A stretch of 64,000 nt of DNA from Dipteronia dyeriana (lineage: Eukaryota > Streptophyta > Magnoliopsida > Sapindales > Sapindaceae): positions 76,664,069 through 76,728,068 of the forward strand of contig CM065301.1 of NCBI GenBank assembly GCA_032871835.1. The letters are read 5' to 3'. The position numbers and the translations under genes are program-made. This document shows positions 59,819-64,000 of this stretch, in pieces; the stretch's first letter is position 1; every line of letters begins with the position of its first letter. The notes beneath the pieces are model-generated. The model ran no database searches. It was not told the DNA's origin and worked only from the letters and a program-made list of their open reading frames with translations.

Positions 59819-62320
59819 ATTCATCATAAATAAATAAAAAACAATGATATTATATAACAAATCAACATGATTTGGAATAACAATTTAAATGATAAAAATC
59901 TAAACACAAAATATTTCTAATCTTAATAAGAATGCTAGATATCATAATAATTATAAGTATGTAATATATTAACCAGTAAATATATTAATTGTTCATATGT
60001 ATCATGTAAATATATCAAAATGAACATATAACGGTAAAATTTATATTATGTAAAATTTGAAAATTCATATCTTTTATGAAAGTTTTCGTATCTTTCAGAC
60101 ATTAGTATGAGGAAGAATTATGGAAGAAACAACACTTTTTTTTAATAAAGTATTTTAATTAGATATGAGAAATTAAAGTAAAATATAATTCATAAAGAAT
60201 CCATATCAAGTATTAGATAAAAAAACTATGAAAACAACTTCATGTTATGATAATTCAAAGCTACTAACGCAATACAAAAACTTAATATTAAGACCATGTA
60301 AATACAAATTCACTTCATAATAAAGCCACCAATTTTAAAAATCACAAAATTTGAGGATCATAAAGCTGAAAAATCGCACATTGAATTCAAAGGTCATTGA
60401 ATGAATAATAGCGATGGTTTTTGACAAATGGATGTGCGAAATATGAAAATCCAGTCTTGTATATGAAAAATATAAACTCTTATACTTTACATACCTTGGT
60501 AAGAATGAGTAATCACATTGTTGAAGTCTTTTCATATGAAATATGAACAATGAATACGAGGTATGAGGATCATAATTTACAAGAAATTCAAGAGGCAATG
60601 CAAATTAATTTTGAACCTACTGATATCATACCTTTATGATTATGATATACAAATTCAAAACTTCATATTTTAAATAAAATTCACATTTGATTAAGAGTTC
60701 GAATTTCATCAAAACTTCAAGTTCATTTACAAATTTCATTTAAAATTTTTATGGATATAATTAAAAATGTGAATTTAGAACTTCAGGCTCCAAATAAGAA
60801 TCACATAAATTAAAATTAAAAATTTGAAGTTGTACTTGGATTTCAATTCAGAATTTCATATTTTGATTTTAATATAATGCATAATTATATTGAGCTTCTA
60901 GCTCTTCATGGTTAACATCAAATTGAGCTCTAACTCTTTGATTTTTCAATTTCACATTTGATTGTGTTGTATGCATTTTATACAGTTTTTAGATTACAAG
61001 ACGTTGACTACATTTTTGCAATCTTCGGGTTGCAATACATTTATCTAATTTTTTTTTTCATTTTTTCACAATTAAAAACCAAAATATTGTGAACAAAATA
61101 AAATAAAAAAAATAAAAATCATCTTTTAAGATAGAGAAAGAAATACTTTACATTTTGTTGAAACTTCTAGTCTTACCATGAGATTATGACATACTATTTC
61201 AAAAAGTTGGGTTCTTTATAAAATCATATTTCCTATTGAAACTTCTGGTTCGTCTTCAAATTTTGAACTTCAGGATCTCAATTTGATTCACATTCAGAAT
61301 TTTTAGTTCATGGTTGGATTTGAATACAAAACTTCTGGCTTCATATACATTGATCAATTATAATCAAATCATCGAAATAAAACAAAATATGTTTTCTGAT
61401 ATGGAATATCCAACATATAGTAGCAACCATAAAGCATACTTATAAAAATAGTTGTATAAATAAATTAAAATTAAACAACAATAAAGTAAATCATATTGAA
61501 ATAGTTGGATCGTGCTCAAAATTAGATAAAATATATTTTACCATTTTTTCAAATTTCAGACTTTATCTTATAGTCCATATCCTCTAAAATAAATCACAAA
61601 AATGATTGCACAATATCCATTAATAAATAGATATTTGGTTATGATTATAACACTAAGTTCATAATTTACCATTTCAAGAACTTCGAATCTATAATAAAAT
61701 TCATTTTAATAGAAGTTTAAAAATTCATTATGACTCCATGTGCGTATATAAACATAAAGTTTATACTTTAGAATATAGGATTTGGAACTTTGGATTCCAA
61801 AAATAATTATCACTTTAATTGGAATTCAGAACTTCAAGTTTTGATTATATGTAAATTCATTATTTCATAATTTGATTCGATTGCAATTCATAATTTTAAA
61901 TAAGAATATAATAAGCTTCAGACATTTTGATTTTTCAATCTTCAAAGACATCATACCAAGCTTCATGCTCTTTGGTTCCACAACTTTCAAATTACATCGA
62001 GCTTCAGGTTATTTGATTTTACAATTTTTGAATTTCTATTCATTCACTCTATTTTACAATCTTCAGGTTACAATACAATTTTATTTATTGACAACCAAAA
62101 TAAAATTTCTAAACAAAAACAAAAAGGAAGAACAATAGAAACCAATAATTAATAATAATAAACTATGAATACTTTACAATTTTTCCAAATGACTCGATCT
62201 CAATAAGAAATTGACTTTAATCACGTATCGAATATTGATCATATGACATATTGTCTCCTAGGCAAGAAACTTTCAAATATGAAACTACAAACAAATTGTT
62301 TGAGACCCGTGCTGATAACG
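58341..62320 (-). other. Internal region of LARD-like element, no gene found
   Basis: About 4 kb of strongly AT-rich DNA has no frame resembling gag or pol on either strand. From 60700 to 62050 a loose motif (GAACTTCAGG..TC plus AATTCACAT or TTTGATT) recurs many times, as in a decayed tandem repeat. A minus-strand polypurine tract, AGGGGGAGGG, is at 58921-58933, and a (TA)n microsatellite at 59774-59816. Frames 60335-60598 and 61872-62138 look like chance. Confidence 0.55.
62308..62320 (-). other. Primer-binding site of LARD-like element
   Basis: On the minus strand CGTTATCAGCACG follows the LTR end TTATAACA. TTATCAGCACG sites directly after the LTR are known in plant copia-type elements, so this suggests copia ancestry and a minus orientation. 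Confidence 0.6.
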
Positions 62321-62629
62321 TGTTATAAATGATTAAGAATAAACCAAAATATAAAACATAAACTTATAGGAGAAAAGAGATAAAGAATAACTAAAAAGAG
62401 AAGTATTTTATTTCTCAATTGTTCTCATCACAAAGTGTATAATATATAATGGTGAGATCTTTTATATAGCTTTACAATCCCATATTATATTAACTATATA
62501 TAAATTACATTATAATTAATAATAAAATTGATAATTATGATAGAGTTGGTGGAAATATAAAAGGATGAAAGTTCTTCCACGGATCGATGAGTATTTATTT
62601 ATATATAATTGTATAATATTTATAATATG
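62321..62629 (-). repeat. Right LTR of LARD-like element
   Basis: It aligns with 26138-26442: TGTTATAAAT..GATTAAGAATAAAC, a shared AAAGAGATAAA, and TAATAATAAAATTGATAATTATGATAGAGTT. It ends at TATAATATG just before TGTAT. The expected terminal CA is missing or mutated. Confidence 0.68.
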
Positions 62630-62634
62630 TGTAT

Positions 62635-63351
62635 TTAAAAACACATTTTATACATTTTTGATAGTTATTTTTGATAATTTTAACTACATATAAATGTGAA
62701 AACTCATCATTTGATTTGACAATTCATCATAAGTTTAAATTTTGCCCATTTCATATAAAGTGGAGGGTAAATGATATTTACGATTATTCCTCAATTATAT
62801 CATAAAGTTTAACTTGTTAATAAATCATTAAATTAGTGATTTTTTTAATCATGTGGCAGAATTAGAGAATAAATAATTACACAATATAACAAACCTCCAA
62901 GTCTCCCGCAACAATCAAATGTCCTTATATGTAAATAAAAATTATTTAGGGGGCCTATTATAAGTCAAAAACACATAGGTCAAAAAGGCAACAAAGAATC
63001 TCCGTAATTTCTCTGACTCCCGACCCCATAAAGCCACGACCGTGCGTGTATGCGGTATCTATCGAAAGACCGTATCTTTTTCATCTTATTATTATTGATT
63101 TTTTTTTTTTAAGAAAAAAATATTTGTTATTTCCATAAATACCCTTCAAAGGTGAAATCCTCTCCTCTTTTCTCTATGAATAGAAAGACACAGTAGACAA
63201 AATCAACCAGGGATCTTCCATGAAAAGGATTCCGTTTTGAGCCCGTAGTACACTCGATAGCTTTTGATTTAGCTCACATTTTTCTCTCATTTCTAGAGGG
63301 AGAGAGAGAAAAAACAATTATACATATAGATATATATATAGAGAGAGAGAG
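62635..63351 (+). promoter_or_regulatory. Upstream region and 5' leader of right-hand gene
   Basis: This is the first sequence outside the nests on the right. It is AT-rich to 62990, then more mixed. GA-rich repeats (63296-63311 and 63340-63352) directly before the ATG are typical of plant 5' leaders. I cannot pick a TATA box with confidence. Confidence 0.4.
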
Positions 63352-63456
63352 ATGTATGAACTGAAAGAAGGGTCCTGTTTTCCAGAAGTATTGGTGGGTG
63401 TGAATGTGGGTCTTGCTTGTGTTGATGGCATTATCGCTGTTCTTGCTGTTACTCAG
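63352..63456 (+). CDS. First exon of putative TOM1-like membrane protein gene (partial)
   Basis: ATG 63352 opens a 35-codon exon: MYELKEGSCFPEVLVG, then a hydrophobic stretch (VNVGLACVDGIIAVLAV) ending in Thr-Gln at CAG followed by GTTGTT, a fitting splice donor at 63457. The pattern (short N-terminus with GSC.P, one transmembrane helix with an Asp, then Gln at the exon end) resembles plant multi-pass TOM1-like (tobamovirus multiplication protein 1-like) proteins, where the next exon begins with an IRIH-type segment. That exon is outside the window, so the family is a tentative call. The gene body is presumably a host gene and appears intact as far as seen. Confidence 0.42.
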
Positions 63457-64000
63457 GTTGTTCTGCTTTCTCGATCAATTTTGTTGTTGATAATGGTTTT
63501 TATTTTGGCGTGGTTTAGTTGATTTTTATGGATTGTTTTGATTATTGGGATAAGAAATGTTGGCTTTGTTGAGTGGAAATTTAAGTTTGTCTATGTGGGT
63601 TTGGATGACTAGAATTTTTTTAAGTGAACATGTGTTTGTTGATTTGGTATCGTTAAGAGTTTGTTTTTTTTTTCGTTGATTCATGGAAAGTATACTTGAG
63701 ATTTGGTTTTTGCTATGTGAGTTGTTAGTTCACAGTTTCAGTTTTTGTTTTTTCGTGTTTTTTTTTCTATTGCCTTCCCTCATTTTAGAAAGAAAGAAAA
63801 TGTTTTCTTGATTGGGGTGGTGATTGGATTTAGTTTGACTATCTGTTATGTTTAATAGTTAAATTGTGTCTTGATAGTGATACAATTGACATTCAGTAAA
63901 GGAAGGATCTTTAAGGAAGTTTATGATCCTAATAATAAGACGTCCCTATTTTCATAACTGCTTGACATTTCGGACTAAAACATCTTAGTATCTGTAATTT
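63457..64000 (+). other. Probable first intron of right-hand gene (partial)
   Basis: The sequence is T-rich (many TTTTGT and TTGATTTT runs) and starts with GTTGTT after the exon, as plant introns do. The reading frame would otherwise continue only to a stop at 63520-63522. No acceptor and no second exon are identifiable within the window. Confidence 0.45.

Larger units (their letters stand above)
26138..62629 (-). mobile_element. Large non-coding LTR element (LARD-like) hosting the Athila nest
   Basis: 26138-26442 and 62321-62629 are direct repeats that start TGTTATAAAT. TGTAT precedes the left copy (26133-26137) and follows the right copy (62630-62634), consistent with a target duplication. 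Inside the right copy is a minus-strand primer site (62308-62320). Its own internal DNA (58341-62320) has no recognisable gene. The LTR may be longer than 309 bp: a polypurine tract lies at 58921-58933 on the minus strand, and the right copy might be truncated. The Athila element inserted in its left LTR. Confidence 0.62.

Noticed and set aside
58341..62320. Hidden gag-pol in the LARD-like interior
   Set aside because: No RT, integrase or knuckle motif is visible in any frame on either strand.
1..64000. tRNA or rRNA genes
   Set aside because: No cloverleaf with A and B box pairs or rRNA-like sequence noticed; TGGTAT and TGGCGCC matches are retrotransposon primer sites.

Overview
The window is plant nuclear DNA, almost certainly from a flowering plant. 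It is AT-rich and built almost entirely from long-LTR retrotransposons of plant-specific lineages (Tat and Athila in Ty3/gypsy, Sirevirus and another lineage in Ty1/copia). It also holds an Ac-type hAT transposon and a Harbinger-like element. One candidate host gene, the first exon of a probable membrane protein, begins in the last 650 bases. The species cannot be told from the sequence. I see no rRNA, tRNA, CRISPR array or bacterial-type gene.

Two nests fill the window. Nest 1 (678-25898) is a Tat-type gypsy element in + orientation: LTR, gag, protease, RT, two RNase H domains, integrase, a 99-bp tandem array, and an antisense extra ORF (11.4-14.0 kb). A 2.1 kb solo LTR (4603-6747, TSD CTCCT) sits in its pol. 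A Sirevirus copia (14109-25111) has replaced its 3' end and part of its right LTR. Nest 2 (26138-62629) is a large non-coding LTR element in minus orientation that holds an Athila-type gypsy element (26443-58340, minus).

The Athila element carries four further insertions. These are a copia solo LTR (27531-30011, TSD ATTAT), a Sirevirus-like solo LTR (37474-39496, TSD AGAGT), a Harbinger-like element (40252-46198, TSD TAA) that itself holds an hAT transposon (40293-44901, 8-bp TSD), and a complete copia (47825-57563, TSD AACTT). That makes four levels of nesting around 41-44 kb. No element looks able to move by itself: stops, frameshifts and lost catalytic residues interrupt each coding region.

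The most unusual content is in the Athila element between integrase and 3' LTR, where an envelope-like ORF would be expected. It holds an intron-free LONELY GUY-like gene copy (cytokinin nucleotide phosphoribohydrolase family, 31323-31975, minus) with a TATA-box-like sequence just upstream, and next to it an unrecognised reading frame with a CxxC motif. The LOG-like copy now has two stops and one frameshift, but its family signature is clear. It suggests a retrotransposon that once carried a hormone-metabolism gene.

At the right edge (63352 onward) a short exon with a splice donor encodes the start of a membrane protein, possibly TOM1-like. The nest ends about 720 bp upstream of its start codon.
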